From positions 1 through 64,000 of the forward strand of contig QHYS01000331.1 of NCBI GenBank assembly GCA_003223325.1: a stretch of DNA of 64,000 nt. Reading direction: 5' to 3'. The first letter of the stretch is position 1; every line of letters begins with the position of its first letter. Below the pieces are notes generated by a model, which had not been told where the DNA came from, searched no databases, and saw nothing but the letters and a program-made list of their open reading frames with translations. Shown in pieces: positions 1-8,358 of this stretch. Origin of the DNA: Acidobacteriota bacterium (GTDB lineage: Bacteria; Acidobacteriota; Terriglobia; Acidiferrales; UBA7541). Position numbers and translations under genes: made by a program.

Positions 1-239
1 TCAGTCGGAATCAGGCGCGCAACAATGGCCTCGAGCGTATCGGATTCTGTCGCGCTCAAAGTCTCCAGCGGCTCTTTTGCTTGCAAGGCCGCTTGTGCCA
101 CCTCGTTGTCAGGCGGGCTCTTTGACGTGGTTGGTAAGGTTTCGGTAGAGCCCAGCGCCCCTGCAGGAGTCGCAGCTATCGCCGCACTTGCCAGACTCGC
201 CCGAAGCAAATCCCGACGCGAGAACAGACGCTTACTCAC
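1..239 (-). CDS. Gluconate 2-dehydrogenase subunit 3-like protein, N-terminal part
   Basis: The reading frame runs off the left edge, so only the first 79 codons are present. It starts with GTG at 239, preceded by a strong GGGAGGA ribosome site. The N-terminus has a twin-arginine type signal (SRRDLLRAS followed by an Ala-rich stretch), and the mature part reaches the segment LSATESDTLEAIVARLIPT, typical of the gluconate 2-dehydrogenase subunit 3 family. These small exported subunits accompany a GMC-type flavoprotein dehydrogenase, which would be expected further left. The family call rests on this short segment only. The gene is divergent from the TetR gene, with a palindrome between them. 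Confidence 0.7.
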   Translation of the reverse strand, partial: MSKRLFSRRDLLRASLASAAIAATPAGALGSTETLPTTSKSPPDNEVAQAALQAKEPLETLSATESDTLEAIVARLIPT

Positions 240-614
240 GAGTTCCTCCCTACAAATTGAATTCGGATTGTAACGCAGCCCAGATACAGGGCAAGAAAGA
301 GCCGTCAGGCGCGAGAGTCAAATCCATGAACCAAACTATCGAATGACAGGCGCCTGGGCCAACCTCGGTCTGCCACAGGGCTATGGCTACAACCCTGGAT
401 TCAGCCGAGGTATCCGGATCGGAAGTGTGAAAACGGGTGTGGTGTCTGCCTTTATTCCCGACCCTGACGCTAACGTGCCACCTGCTCCTGCTGGCGCGGC
501 TGACTATGGCGCCGAAGTCGACGCTGGCAACTAGAGACCGTACGGTCTCATCTAACATCTGGTATGCTGCGGTAAGCGATCATCCGGTCGCAACCTAGTC
601 TGGCGGGGTAGGCG
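240..614. other. Divergent intergenic region
   Basis: This gap separates the leftward dehydrogenase subunit gene from the rightward tetR gene. Open frames inside it have no recognisable protein features. The only clear element is the 16-bp palindrome at 534-549. It probably holds both divergent promoters. Confidence 0.5.
534..549. promoter_or_regulatory. Candidate TetR-family operator (perfect palindrome)
   Basis: GAGACCGTACGGTCTC is a perfect 16-bp palindrome lying 65 bp before the tetR start. AGACCGN-type inverted repeats are typical targets of TetR/AcrR regulators, which usually bind their own upstream region. The function is inferred from position and symmetry. Confidence 0.65.
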
Positions 615-1211
615 ATGCGCAAAGGAGAACAGACCCGGCAGGAGATCATTCGCAAGGCGGCGCCGATCTTCAACCAGAAAGGCTATGACGGGGCGGCGCT
701 CTCCGACTTGATGCGGGCGACGGGGCTCGAAAAAGGCGGCATCTACCGGCACTTCGCGAGCAAGGAAGAGCTGGCGGCGGAAGCCTTCGATTACGCCTGG
801 CGAGAGACGCTCGAGGCGCGGATCCACGATCTCGATTCGATCGCGAACAGCGTGGACAGGCTCAAACAGTTGGTGGTGAATTTTGTCGAGCGGCGCGGAA
901 TCATTCCGGGCGGCTGCCCATTGCTCAACACCGCCATTGATACCGATGACGGAAACTCTGTTCTGCGCGAGCGTGCCCGCTCGGCGTTAGGTGGCTGGCG
1001 CGACTACGTTGTTTCGATCATCCGTACTGGAATCAGGGCGCGCGAAATCCGCCCGAGGACCGATGCCAAGAAGCTGGCGACGCTGATCATTTCTTCGCTC
1101 GAGGGCGCAATCATGGTATACCGCCTGGAAAGGGATGAGGAACCGCTGCGCGCCGTCCGAGCACATCTGGACAACTACCTCGAAACAGAAGTGCGAGCTC
1201 GGTCTAAGTAA
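615..1211 (+). CDS. TetR/AcrR family transcriptional regulator
   Basis: A 198-residue one-component repressor. Residues 1-50 form the TetR helix-turn-helix ([20 protein letters not shown], then [17 protein letters not shown]). The C-terminal ligand domain contains the [14 protein letters not shown] segment seen in a common TetR subgroup. The start is ATG at 615. The palindrome at 534-549 is the likely operator. The target could be the divergent dehydrogenase genes on the left; the downstream fabF fragment is not functional. The ligand is unknown. Confidence 0.9.
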   Translation: MRKGEQTRQEIIRKAAPIFNQKGYDGAALSDLMRATGLEKGGIYRHFASKEELAAEAFDYAWRETLEARIHDLDSIANSVDRLKQLVVNFVERRGIIPGGCPLLNTAIDTDDGNSVLRERARSALGGWRDYVVSIIRTGIRAREIRPRTDAKKLATLIISSLEGAIMVYRLERDEEPLRAVRAHLDNYLETEVRARSK

Positions 1212-1239
1212 GCAACCGCATGCAGTTCTAACATCCCAG

Positions 1240-1958
1240 GGCGGTTCGCCGGTCAGCGCCATGCATGTCGAGGACGCACGTTTCGTCGTCGGTGGGGCGA
1301 CCTGGTCTCTCAGCGCCAGAATGGTGAGACCAGCTTCAAGACTCCCAGCCGCTCCGAGCAGATGACCAATCATAGACTTCGTTGAGCTAACCAGCAGATG
1401 TTCTGTATGCTCGCCAAAAACTTCGCAGATTGCCTTCGCCTCAGCCCGATCACCGAGTTGCGTGGATGTTGCGTGGGCGTTCAAGTATTGGACTGCCGAG
1501 GGAGCGAGCCCGGCATCCTCCAATGGGCGTTCCATTACGCGGCGAACACCTCTACCATCCTCTGGTGGAGCATTTGTGTGAAAGGCGTCGGAATTCGCGG
1601 CGTAACCAACAATCTCCGCCAGCACCTTGGCTCCTCGAGATAAAGCGTGCTCGCGCTCTTCAAGAATCAGCACACCCGCTCCTTCGCCTAGCACAAATCC
1701 ATCCCGGTCGCGGTCCCAAGGGCGAGACGCGGTCTCTGGATTATCGTTGCGAGTTAAGAGCGCTCTCATGGCACAAAAGCCAGCAACCGACAAGGGTGTC
1801 ACAGCGGCCTCACTACCTCCACAGATCATCACATCCGCATCTCCGCGCTGTATGATGCGGTAGGCTTCCCCGATCGAACGCTGACCGCCCTTACCGCCAA
1901 AATGCTCGGTCCGAAAATCGGGGACAATAGGTGCTATCGCGAACGAGATTTCTTCCAG
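1240..1958 (-). pseudogene. fabF: Remnant of 3-oxoacyl-ACP synthase II (FabF)
   Basis: The minus-strand frame encodes a clear FabF core: [19 protein letters not shown], a GEGAG motif, and the catalytic histidine regions NAHATST and [13 protein letters not shown]. The N-terminal ~150 residues are missing. At the nucleophile the text goes from FGGKG straight to SIGEAYR, so the block carrying the active-site cysteine is deleted. Similarity ends after QVAPPT, where the frame runs into unrelated sequence antisense to tetR. With both ends and the cysteine gone it cannot condense acyl chains. It is the relic of a second fabF copy. Confidence 0.85.
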
Positions 1959-2188
1959 TCCAGCGGGGGCAATTCTAAATTGGCAACACGTTTCAGGTAA
2001 GCCCTCGCGTGTTCTGCCGCTCGATCCTTGCCTTGTTCGATATCATCTACTGACTCTGAGGGAGCAATCCACGCCTTAGAATTGACGTTGTAAACCGACG
2101 CCTGAACTCCTTGGGCATTATGCTCTGAGAATAGCCTCAGGTGCTCGCCATCCACCTTAACTTCGGCCCAGACGCCGTCAGTTAGCAT
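1934..2188 (-). CDS. Hypothetical protein (84 aa)
   Basis: A small soluble protein with an ATG start and no signal peptide or membrane segment. It has a beta-rich N-terminal half ([21 protein letters not shown]) and a charged helical C-terminus. No domain is recognised. Its last codons overlap the eroded edge of the fabF remnant, so its C-terminus may have been rewritten. It is co-oriented with the small zinc-ribbon-like gene upstream. Confidence 0.45.
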   Translation of the reverse strand: MLTDGVWAEVKVDGEHLRLFSEHNAQGVQASVYNVNSKAWIAPSESVDDIEQGKDRAAEHARAYLKRVANLELPPLDWKKSRSR

Positions 2189-2251
2189 AGGAACACATCC
2201 ACATCGGCTCAGTAATTCTCACGCAATGCGTATGATCGCACCGGACAGTGT

Positions 2252-2479
2252 TCAAGTCGTCGGCGAGAATACCCAATAAAAGGGTAGGATTCGCAGGAGT
2301 TTTGTTTTGGATGCCTTTCCGTGCCAGCCACAATTTGGATCGGTGCAGGAGATTTGCTCATCTCCAAACATTTCCATGGCCTCAATTTCCGAAAGTGAGG
2401 CCACCGAGCACTTCCGCTGAAAGTTGATGTCGTGGCCCCCTTTGGGGCATTCGAACACGATTCTGTATGCTTTGCTCAT
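2252..2479 (-). CDS. Small protein with possible zinc ribbon (75 aa)
   Basis: A 75-residue protein with several cysteines (FECPKGGHDINFQRKC and SCTDPNCGWHGKASKTK). The CX4C knuckle followed by GWHGK and the upstream Cys residues suggest a small metal-binding or ribbon-like fold. No family name can be given. It starts at ATG 2479 and probably shares a transcript with the 84-residue gene downstream. Confidence 0.5.
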   Translation of the reverse strand: MSKAYRIVFECPKGGHDINFQRKCSVASLSEIEAMEMFGDEQISCTDPNCGWHGKASKTKLLRILPFYWVFSPTT

Positions 2480-2684
2480 AGTTCATCATACCAGGTTCAG
2501 TAATTGCGCCCGCTCATTGAATCGCGGCGATTTGCTCCCGGTGCTAACTCCCAAAGGATCGTTCACCAGTAAGAGGCCGCCCTCCGAATTCCAAGTTTCA
2601 CGGGACTTGACTCGGCAGCTCGGCAGCATCTGTGCTCGCTTTATCCTTCTGGTGGGTGTACTGTCCATTAGCGAGGTAAACGGT

Positions 2685-2912
2685 ATGGAACGGGACTACG
2701 ACATTTGTGAGAGATTCCCTGATGCTTCAGTGCGCTGTCTTGTCCGCGTCCACGGGACTCTACATGTGCCCAAGGTTCTCGAAGAACGGGGGAAGCAAAC
2801 CAGCAACGAGTGCTTCGCGATCGACATCCGCTCTAGGGAAATCATCGCTCGGGTCAACCACAAGGTAGCGCGCCGGGCGCAATTGACAGAACACCTGACA
2901 CAGAACCGGTAA
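2685..2912 (+). CDS. Small conserved-type hypothetical protein (75 aa)
   Basis: Starts at ATG 2685 after a GAGGT ribosome site. The composition (ERDYDICERFPDASVRC, LEERGKQTSNECFAIDI, REIIARVN) looks like a compact folded protein of a type I associate with acidobacterial genomes. It has no signal, membrane segment or known domain. A longer upstream open frame exists, but the ribosome site supports this start. Confidence 0.55.
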   Translation: MERDYDICERFPDASVRCLVRVHGTLHVPKVLEERGKQTSNECFAIDIRSREIIARVNHKVARRAQLTEHLTQNR

Positions 2913-3504
2913 GACCCGTTCGATAACACCGTTTTACGGCACGGACCTGCGAGGCTACTCAACTTCTATCAATCGGCCACAGCAGTAAGAAGAAACACGA
3001 CGGCACACAATTTCGGGTCGCTCGTGTTTACGCCAGCCGTCAAGGCATGGCAGGCATCCACGGCACGGCCGACGGGAACAAGAAGTCCAGCGGCAGTCAG
3101 CATTTTTACACCATGGCTAGTTTCACCGACAAAACGCTAAAGCTTTACCTAAGGTTATTTTCACGATGCTCCCAACGACATTGGCAGGGAAGTAGTCGGC
3201 CGACATCAAGAACTGGATCAATGCGCGAATTCCTGCTTCTGCGGGCAGTCAGGCCCCTCAAGCCGCACTATTCTAAGAACCTCGACGATTTAACGGTGAA
3301 ATAGAACCCACCAGGCTCACGCCGCAGTTGCCTCGTCATTGCACCTCGGCGCAGTGGCTAGGATGGCGGAAAGGGTGGGGTTCGACCCACACATCACGCA
3401 GCCTCCTTCTTGGGCGTACCCAAGTCGGTCAGGTCCGCGAAGGGACCGTCTGTGCGGTTCTCGCCAGCCTCATTTCCGATCCTTTGGGAAACGGGTATTC
3501 GGTT
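2913..3504. other. Gene-free stretch of eroded sequence
   Basis: I see no convincing coding region, RNA or repeat here. Several short open frames have no protein-like composition. It precedes the surviving tail of an RND pump gene, so part of it may be degraded flanking or pump sequence. Confidence 0.4.
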
Positions 3505-3647
3505 CTGATGTGATGAAGCCAATCGCCGCACCGATTTTCGGAGGCATGATTACTTCAACCATTCATGTACTGATCTTGGTGCCTGTCTTTTTCGCGCTTA
3601 CGAAAGAGCGTGCGTTGCGCCGTGGAATGCTACGTCCTATCAATTAG
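3505..3647 (+). pseudogene. C-terminal remnant of CusA/CzcA-type RND metal efflux pump
   Basis: The last ~47 codons of a heavy-metal RND transporter survive: GSDVMKPIAAPIFGGMITST, then a hydrophobic final transmembrane helix (VLILVPVFFALTKERALRRG). In intact ~1,030-residue pumps this is the terminal helix TM12. Everything upstream is lost. The end overlaps the 3' end of the convergent copper ATPase by 18 bp. The pairing suggests a former copper or silver resistance island that has been cut down. Confidence 0.8.
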
Positions 3648-5696
3648 GATCGCACGCTGCAGCCTCACTCGGCGTAGCAGCTGCGCGTTTGCAACCACAA
3701 TAATCGTGGAGAGGCTCATTGCGACTGCACCGACACTCATGTGCAGATCAAGGCCCCAGTGAACCAAAAGACCTCCGGCGACCGGGATGGCGACTAGGTT
3801 GTATGCGGTCGCCCAGACGAGATTTTGGACCATTTTTCTGTAGGTAGCGCGGGATAGCTCGATTGCTGCCACAACGTCACGCGGATCACTACGCACGAGC
3901 ACGATTCCGGCCGACTCAATTGCCACATCGGTTCCCGCACCTATTGCGATTCCTACATCTGCGGTCGCCAGCGCTGGTGCGTCGTTCACGCCGTCGCCAA
4001 CCATTGCTACCCGCTTGCCGCCTGTTTGGAATCTTTTCACTGCCGCTGCCTTGTCAGCGGGGAGAACCTCGGCTGCGACTTCATCAATTCCGATACGCCG
4101 GGCAACCGAATCGGCAACCGTCTTCGAGTCTCCGGTTATCATCGCAACCCGAATACCAAGCCGATGAAGTTCGGTAACGGCTTGACTAGATTCGGGCCGA
4201 ATTTCATCTTCAACGGCGAAAGCTCCAAGCAGTCGGCCTTGAGCGACGACATAGAGAGCCGTCTTCCCCTCTGATGCCCATGTGGCTGTCAGTCTTTCAA
4301 CTTCTGGAGGCACCATCGCCTTGCTCTCGGTCAACAGGCGCGGTCCCCCGGTTTCGATACTCGTGCCCGCCACGAGCGCCTTCGCCCCTCGACCAGGCAG
4401 CGCCTCGAAATTCGTGGCTGACAATTGGGTCACGCCCCGGCGCTTGGCTTCGGCGACGATTGCTTTAGCGAGCGGGTGCTCGGAGTTGGATTCGACAGCG
4501 GCAGCACGTGCAATCAAATCGTCTTCGGTAGTGCCAGGTGCAGCTGCGACTTGCGACGCTCCGGGGGAACCGCGTGTGAGGGTTCCGGTCTTATCGAAAA
4601 TCACTATGTCCAAATTGCGGGCACCTTCGAGTGCGAGTCTGTCCTTAACCAGGAGCCCGTTTTGAGCCCCCAGTGATGTTGAAATTGCGATCACGAGCGG
4701 AATCGCCAGCCCAAGAGCGTGCGGGCAAGCAATGATGAGGACCGTGACCGTTCTAATCAGGGCGTGTTCTTTGTCGCCCGAAAACCACCAGTAGATGAAA
4801 GTAATGGCTCCCGCCACAACTGCTACGTAAAAAAGGATCGCGGCTGCACGGTCGGCAAGAGCCTGCGTGCGAGAGCCGGAAGCCTGGGCAGTGGCAACAA
4901 GCCGCATAATTCCAGAAAGGGCCGTCTGGTCGCCGACTGCCGTAATGCGGACGCGAAGGCTTCCGCCACTAACAACCGTTCCCGCAATCACAGTCGCGCC
5001 TGGTCGCTTCGATACCGTTTTAGACTCGCCTGTGATCATGGACTCGTCAACATGGGCAGCGCCCTCGACGACAGTGCCATCTGCGGGAACACGGGCTCCA
5101 GGCCGGACAAGAACGACGTCACCAACGCGCAACTCAGAGAGTGGAACAGATTCCGTGGTTGAGCCCTTCACGCGTTCGGCGGTGTCCGGAAGCAGGGCAG
5201 CGAGTGTATTCAGTGCGCCACGAGCCTGGGAAATGGCCCGCATTTCCAGCCAGTGGCCTAGCACCATGATCGTTATCAGCGACGCAAGTTCCCACCAAAC
5301 ATCAATCTCGAAAAGGCCAAATGTCGCAGCGAGCGAAGTTCCAAAAGCAACTATGATCGCCAGGCTGATGAGTGTCATCATGCCGGGCTTGTGATCAGCT
5401 AGTTCGTGCCATGCCCCCCGGATGAAGACTACGCCGCCATAAACGAAGACGACCGTTCCGAGAATTGGCGGAATAAATTCTGAGCTTGGGAAGGAAGGCG
5501 CTGTGTAACCGAGCCAGTGTTGAACGTCGGTTGACCAAAATACGACGGGAATTGTGAGAGCGAAACTCAACCAGAATTTGTCACGAAACCTAGCGACCGA
5601 GTGCCCGGCGTGACGGTCGTGGCTCCCGCGAGTGTTCGACACCTTGTGACTGACGTGTGGGTCAGGCCCGTGATCATTGTGTGTCGGGTGCTCCAT
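3630..5696 (-). CDS. copB: Copper-translocating P-type ATPase, CopB type
   Basis: A P1B-type ATPase of 688 residues in the inner membrane that exports copper ions. Seen in order: a His-rich N-terminus (MEHPTHNDHGPDPHVSH) with no CxxC heavy-metal domain, membrane helices, the actuator motif MITGES, the transport-site motif CPH (IIACPHALGLAIP), the phosphorylation motif DKTGTLT, and the hinge motif GDGVNDAPAL. CPH instead of CPC, plus the His-rich tail, places it in the CopB subgroup. A TTG start 18 codons further upstream is open, but ATG at 5696 begins the His-rich tail and is preferred. It is convergent with the RND pump remnant. Confidence 0.92.
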   Translation of the reverse strand: MEHPTHNDHGPDPHVSHKVSNTRGSHDRHAGHSVARFRDKFWLSFALTIPVVFWSTDVQHWLGYTAPSFPSSEFIPPILGTVVFVYGGVVFIRGAWHELADHKPGMMTLISLAIIVAFGTSLAATFGLFEIDVWWELASLITIMVLGHWLEMRAISQARGALNTLAALLPDTAERVKGSTTESVPLSELRVGDVVLVRPGARVPADGTVVEGAAHVDESMITGESKTVSKRPGATVIAGTVVSGGSLRVRITAVGDQTALSGIMRLVATAQASGSRTQALADRAAAILFYVAVVAGAITFIYWWFSGDKEHALIRTVTVLIIACPHALGLAIPLVIAISTSLGAQNGLLVKDRLALEGARNLDIVIFDKTGTLTRGSPGASQVAAAPGTTEDDLIARAAAVESNSEHPLAKAIVAEAKRRGVTQLSATNFEALPGRGAKALVAGTSIETGGPRLLTESKAMVPPEVERLTATWASEGKTALYVVAQGRLLGAFAVEDEIRPESSQAVTELHRLGIRVAMITGDSKTVADSVARRIGIDEVAAEVLPADKAAAVKRFQTGGKRVAMVGDGVNDAPALATADVGIAIGAGTDVAIESAGIVLVRSDPRDVVAAIELSRATYRKMVQNLVWATAYNLVAIPVAGGLLVHWGLDLHMSVGAVAMSLSTIIVVANAQLLRRVRLQRAILIDRT

Positions 5697-5891
5697 TTTG
5701 AGACGGATCGGCTTTTGGCAGATCAGGATTCTGTCAGATGACAGAATCAACCGGCCTAGTGGCCAAGCGGAGCAACTTTCGATGCGTTCTTGATGCTACA
5801 CTGCTATTAACAGTTTCGAGCGCGGCGATGCCCTTTCATGGGGGCCGAAGCCATACCTTCAATCTAGAATTTCGAAGACTACCACGATTAG

Positions 5892-6269
5892 ATGGGAATG
5901 CTGACGATGCCGGAAACTCAAATCCAAGGTAACCGTCGCGCACCTCGATACTATTTGGGTGGAGTCGTCGAACTCACTGATCTTGACTCTGGACGGATGA
6001 AAGTAGCGTTGGTTCGGGCAGTGAGCTTATACGGGTGTTTTGTCAAGACAGAGCTGCCTCAAGGAGACCGCCAGAGTCGCGCTCAAGATGGCACATTCTG
6101 GAACTCATTTTTCCGCAATGGGTCGTGTTGTGCATTGTGTTCGAAACCAAACCAATAGCGCCGTCGGGTATCGGTTACTGAGATTGACGGAAACGATCAG
6201 AGACGCCTTGAAGCCTGCCTTACGGAGTTGGCGGCAGCCCAGAAATTACCGCCTGTTCCTAGTCCGTGA
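5892..6269 (+). pseudogene. PilZ-domain protein broken by several frameshifts
   Basis: A PilZ domain can be read only by changing frame three times. Frame one gives NRRAPRYYLGGVVELTD and AVSLYGCFVKTELP; near 6065 it moves to RVALKMAHSGTHFSAMGRVV; near 6137 to VFETKPIAPSGIG; and near 6174 to VTEIDGNDQRRLEACLTEL, ending with TGA at 6267-6269. The RRxxR c-di-GMP motif is present, but the second motif (NxSxxG) is altered to VSLYGC. Three shifts in the same direction within ~110 bp point to real decay more than random sequencing error. Confidence 0.75.
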
Positions 6270-6398
6270 ATCCTCCCGAGTCTGACCCACATCACTGCGA
6301 TATCTAGGTTTCTGGTTCCATTTACCAGAAGCTTATATTAATCTTCGCATACTAATTGGCCACGGACAAAGCGCGGCGCAAGGGCACCTGGAAGTCCT

Positions 6399-6740
6399 GT
6401 GACCGAACTCCGACAAGATACGAAACAGCACGAAGCGCGACTACATACCCTTCATGACGCGATTGTCGCTCGCCTTAGAAGCTCCATATTGAAGGATCGG
6501 TTCAGTGTGGGTTTCAATCCAGAGACGTTCCGTTGGGTAATTAGCTTCCAGAGTCTTTCTGATGGGGAATTTGATGTGATTTCGGGTATGCCCTTTCGCC
6601 TTGGCTGCAATTCGGTCCAATGGGATGTCGCTGAGAGTTCAGAGGGTGGTCACAAAACAATTCGCGTCGGAGGTCTCACGGATACACAGGCGAGAGAATT
6701 CGTCAGTGCTGTGGCAGCGCGATTCCAAGATCAGGGCTGA
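6399..6740 (+). CDS. Hypothetical protein (113 aa)
   Basis: Starts with GTG at 6399. A mixed alpha/beta soluble protein without signal or membrane segments. The N-terminal part is helical and charged (TKQHEARLHTLHDAIVARLR), and the C-terminus reads like a globular domain (GGLTDTQAREFVSAVAARFQ). I do not recognise a family. It stands alone between the broken PilZ gene and the arsR promoter. Confidence 0.45.
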   Translation: MTELRQDTKQHEARLHTLHDAIVARLRSSILKDRFSVGFNPETFRWVISFQSLSDGEFDVISGMPFRLGCNSVQWDVAESSEGGHKTIRVGGLTDTQAREFVSAVAARFQDQG

Positions 6741-6903
6741 CCTTTCTTTGAAGTGACTCCCTCATCTGATGTATGCTCTCGCACCCGGCTGATCCCGCAC
6801 GTTCCACAGTGGGGCCACAGCGTTTCCAGGCGGGCAACTGGATTACCCAGGATTCTGAAAATAATGGAGTGACCCTTCCGGGGACTCGCGCCAAAAACTC
6901 CTC

Positions 6904-6933
6904 TTGACATATGCCCATATGGGAATGCATTAT
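6904..6933 (+). promoter_or_regulatory. arsR promoter with overlapping palindrome
   Basis: A consensus -35 box TTGACA (6904-6909) is followed after 18 bp by CATTAT (6928-6933). The perfect palindrome CCCATATGGG (6914-6923) sits in the spacer. ArsR-family repressors typically bind such symmetric sites over their own promoter. The arsR start lies 13 bp downstream. Confidence 0.6.
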
Positions 6934-6945
6934 CTATCCTTATAT

Positions 6946-7335
6946 ATGCCACGTGCCTCCACTACCTCCGACGCTTTCAACGCCGTTGCCGAGCCTCGGC
7001 GGCGCGAGATTTTGGCCCTTCTGGCTCTTCGGGAGCGTCCAGTCGGTGACATCGTGGACGCGCTCGGGCTTGAACAGCCCTCCGTCTCCAAGCATCTCCG
7101 CGTCCTCCGCGAGGTCGGCTTGGTCCACGTGCGCCGCGACGGCCGCCGCATGCTCTATCGCACCAACGCCGATGCCGTTCGTCCTCTACACGAATGGACG
7201 GGCACGTTCGAGCGTTTCTGGCAGCATCAGTTGAGCCGCATCCAGGAACGAGCCGAAGCACACATGAACCGCGGCCCGGGATCCAATCAAACCTCGCAAA
7301 GGAGAAGTCATGACGTTGACCCTTCCAGAAATTGA
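6946..7335 (+). CDS. ArsR-family winged-helix regulator
   Basis: A 129-residue regulator when started at ATG 6946 (MPRASTTSDAFNAVAEPRRR). The winged helix is clear: EPRRREILALLALRERPVGD, LEQPSVSKHLRVLREVGLV and the wing VRRDGRRMLYR. No metal-binding ELCVC motif is present, so it belongs to the group that accompanies SRPBCC (AHSA1-like) proteins and not the arsenic sensors. The start codon of the SRPBCC gene lies inside its 3' end, so the two are co-transcribed and translationally coupled. It is probably autoregulated through the palindrome over its promoter. Confidence 0.88.
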   Translation: MPRASTTSDAFNAVAEPRRREILALLALRERPVGDIVDALGLEQPSVSKHLRVLREVGLVHVRRDGRRMLYRTNADAVRPLHEWTGTFERFWQHQLSRIQERAEAHMNRGPGSNQTSQRRSHDVDPSRN

Positions 7336-7783
7336 AAGCCTCTCTCTACATGTGAATCAGGAAATCCGCGTCCGCGCATCCCTTGATGTCACGTTCGCGG
7401 CACTTCTGGAACAGCTGGGCGCCTCTAATGAAATGCCTGATGGAACACCGCTGCCGATGAAACTCGAACCCTGGCCCGGAGGTCGCTGGTTTCGTGATCT
7501 CGGCGAAGGCAACGGACACTTCTGGGGCAGTGTGCAAGCCATCAAGCGCCCTACGCTCGTTGAAATCACCGGACCTCTCTTTATGTCTTATCCTGTCGCC
7601 AACAATGTGCAATACCGCCTCAACGAAGAAGCTGGTCAAACGCTCATCAAGTTTCGCCACTCAGCCTTCGGTCTGGTTCAGGAAGAGCACAGGAGGGGCG
7701 TAGTCACAGGTTGGAACTACATTCACGAAAAAGTTCGCCAGCGCGCGGAGCGATCACTCTCCAAGTCCGCTTTCAGCCAATAG
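7310..7783 (+). CDS. SRPBCC-domain protein (AHSA1-like)
   Basis: A 157-residue protein of the START/Bet v 1 superfamily: the opening strand QEIRVRASLDVTFAALLEQL, a central LEPWPGGRWFRDLGEGNGHF, and IKRPTLVEITGPLF. Such proteins bind hydrophobic ligands in a helix-grip cavity. It begins within arsR (26-bp overlap) behind a good GGAG site. ArsR-SRPBCC pairs are common and form small stress or xenobiotic response units. The ligand is unknown. Confidence 0.82.
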   Translation: MTLTLPEIESLSLHVNQEIRVRASLDVTFAALLEQLGASNEMPDGTPLPMKLEPWPGGRWFRDLGEGNGHFWGSVQAIKRPTLVEITGPLFMSYPVANNVQYRLNEEAGQTLIKFRHSAFGLVQEEHRRGVVTGWNYIHEKVRQRAERSLSKSAFSQ

Positions 7784-7813
7784 GTTTACATCTTCGAAAA
7801 AGGGAGAATCGCC

Positions 7814-8334
7814 ATGTCCATCGCACGATCATTGCTCGCAGAATTTGAAGAACAAGCGCCCATCACACGGAAATTTCTGGAGCGGCTGCCGGAAGATAAA
7901 TTGACCTGGAAGCCACACGGGAAATCCATGTCGGCCGGGCAGCTCGCCTACCACCTCGCCTTTATTCCTGGCGGAGTCGTTCGCTTCGTGCAAAACAATC
8001 CGGCGCAAGCGCCAGACTTTGCCAAGTTTCCACAACCAGCAAACCGTCAAGAGATCCTGAAAACGTTTGAGGAAAGCATCGCTACAGTGCAGACTCTATT
8101 CCAAATTTTACTGACGCGGCAATGAGGGTAACCTGGCGCCTAGTTGCCGGTGGACGGGAAGTCTTGGCTCAACCTCGTGCGGAGTTCTTGCGTGACGTCA
8201 TGCTCAGCCACTGGTACCAGCATCGCGGCCAGTTCAGCGTGTACCTGCGGCTGCTCAACGTTGCGGTGCCTGCCAGTTGGGGGCCCAGCGCCGATGAACC
8301 GCCAGTTTTCATGCAAAAGGCTCAATCGGCTTAG
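7814..8334 (+). pseudogene. DinB-family protein, single frameshift
   Basis: The first frame (7814-8125) gives a DinB/YfiT-like four-helix bundle start (MSIARSLLAEFEEQAPITRK, KLTWKPHGKSMSAGQLAYHL). The second (from about 8108 to 8334) continues as FTDAAMRVTWRL and MLSHWYQHRGQFSVYLRLLN, the C-terminal helix with the conserved metal-site His. Joining needs a -1 change near 8105-8120, equal to one lost base beside a run of four T. The first metal His (AYHL) and the last (HWYQHRGQ) are both kept. It is either a recent pseudogene or a base-call error. It follows the SRPBCC gene by 30 bp with a good GGGAG site. Confidence 0.8.
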
Positions 8335-8358
8335 TTGCTCTTCCTGGCATGGTTCCGC

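Noticed and set aside
343-534. 63-codon plus-strand frame before tetR
   Set aside because: No ribosome site, no protein-like composition and it ends inside the operator palindrome.
3370-3400. GGGTTCGACCC element resembling a tRNA T-arm
   Set aside because: The loop length is wrong, and no acceptor stem, D-arm or anticodon arm can be drawn around it.
8100-8125. Programmed -1 frameshift in dinB
   Set aside because: The AAATTTT run is not in the X XXY YYZ phase of the zero frame and no stable structure follows at the usual distance. A simple base loss explains it.
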